A stretch of 64,000 nt of DNA from Urinicoccus massiliensis. GTDB lineage: Bacteria; Bacillota; Clostridia; Tissierellales; Peptoniphilaceae. The notes beneath the pieces are model-generated. The model had not been told where the DNA came from. It ran no database searches and saw only the letters and a program-made list of their open reading frames with translations. Position 1 is the first letter of the stretch. Each line of letters opens with the position of its first letter. Of this stretch, positions 63,771 to 64,000 are shown piece after piece. The position numbers and the translations under genes were made by a program. Where the stretch lies: assembly GCF_900120405.1 (NCBI RefSeq), contig NZ_LT635493.1, positions 1 to 64,000 on the forward strand, in the 5' to 3' direction.

Positions 63771-64000
63771 TTAAAATACAATCAGACCCCTGTCGTCATA
63801 AACAGATTCACTTGTATCATTACCACACCTTATAGCCCTGTCAAGTGCCATAATTGTAGCAATAACCCCATCAATCTTTTCTGTAGACTTTTCCTTATCT
63901 GCCTTAATGTTTCCAGCGGGATCAGTTCGTATGAAGATATTATCCATCATCCACCTTAGTACTGGATGACCCCCATGGGCTATTTTTCTTTCAAGGGTTA
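63771..64000 (-). CDS. Terminase large subunit, C-terminal end (runs off the window)
   Basis: 76 codons are visible, ending with TAA at 63771. The frame reads LERKIAHGGHPVLRWMMDN, IRTDPAGNIKADKEKSTEKID, VIATIMALDRAIRCG and SVYDDRGLIVF, the well-known C-terminus of phage large terminase (nuclease domain end). It would be the DNA-packaging motor; its upstream part and TerS lie outside. Confidence 0.92.
   Translation of the reverse strand, partial: TLERKIAHGGHPVLRWMMDNIFIRTDPAGNIKADKEKSTEKIDGVIATIMALDRAIRCGNDTSESVYDDRGLIVF

Larger units (their letters stand above)
44285..64000 (-). mobile_element. Prophage (HK97-type siphovirus), late and integration genes; continues past the window
   Basis: The run terL, portal, ClpP protease, HK97 capsid, connectors, major tail, gpG/GT, tape measure, tail tip, holin, amidase and recombinases is that of a temperate siphophage. 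The recombinase side ends at about 44285; early genes and the other attachment end are outside. The start codon of the portal gene is changed to ATA, so viability is open. Confidence 0.85.

Overview
The window is AT-rich DNA from a low-GC Gram-positive bacterium. Every cargo and mobility family here (TnpX-type serine recombinases, MobA/MobL relaxases, PcfB, lantibiotic-protection ABC cassettes, an HK97-type siphophage) is at home in anaerobic Bacillota. Clostridia/Tissierellia such as the Peptoniphilaceae would fit, but the genus is inference. I see no housekeeping gene, rRNA or tRNA: essentially all 64 kb is mobile DNA, and almost every gene lies on the minus strand, so it reads from right to left.

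Right part (about 44.3-64 kb): a prophage late region. In order of transcription: terL (C-terminus only), a Fic gene with its own promoter, portal, ClpP-type protease, HK97 capsid, four connector/completion genes, major tail protein, gpG/gpGT chaperone with a -1 frameshift site, tape measure, distal tail and tail-fibre-region genes, holin, amidase and a strong terminator. Then come a small gene and three overlapping serine-recombinase genes, the middle one without a catalytic domain. A Phd/YefM-RelE toxin-antitoxin pair is inserted on the plus strand between gpGT and the tape measure.

Middle (35.8-44.3 kb): a TetR regulator and a six-gene transporter operon (ECF S, T and fused A components, two exporter-fold ABC half-transporters, a MATE pump). 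The regulator and the operon each carry a near-identical 19-bp palindrome at the promoter.

Next (31.5-35.6 kb): the replication/transfer-control end of a conjugative element: a sigma-like gene (frameshifted), RepA, a DnaC-like loader, PcfB, an antirepressor and the start of virD4 (coupling protein). virD4 has been cut three times, each time at a GG dinucleotide inside a conserved glycine motif, by mobilizable elements of the Tn4451/TnpX type. Element 1 (24592-31495) carries an ABC-F ribosome-protection gene and a methyltransferase. Element 2 (18451-24364) carries an alpha/beta hydrolase and a methyltransferase. Element 3 starts at 18021; its far end is not visible. In elements 1 and 2 the two ends, joined as a circle, would form a promoter (TTGACA, 17 bp, then -10) in front of the recombinase.

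Left part (1-17.9 kb): the recombinase of element 3, then a patchwork of two lantibiotic-protection ABC plus two-component cassettes, an exported hydrolase, a MobL relaxase with oriT, PcfB, a DUF1016 nuclease, and several gene remnants (replisome organiser, portal, DUF3847, histidine-kinase tail, HTH regulator) that record earlier insertions and replacements.

A recurring theme is a strong intrinsic terminator placed just upstream of the ribosome-binding site of core mobility genes, which implies that these genes are reached only by readthrough or antitermination.
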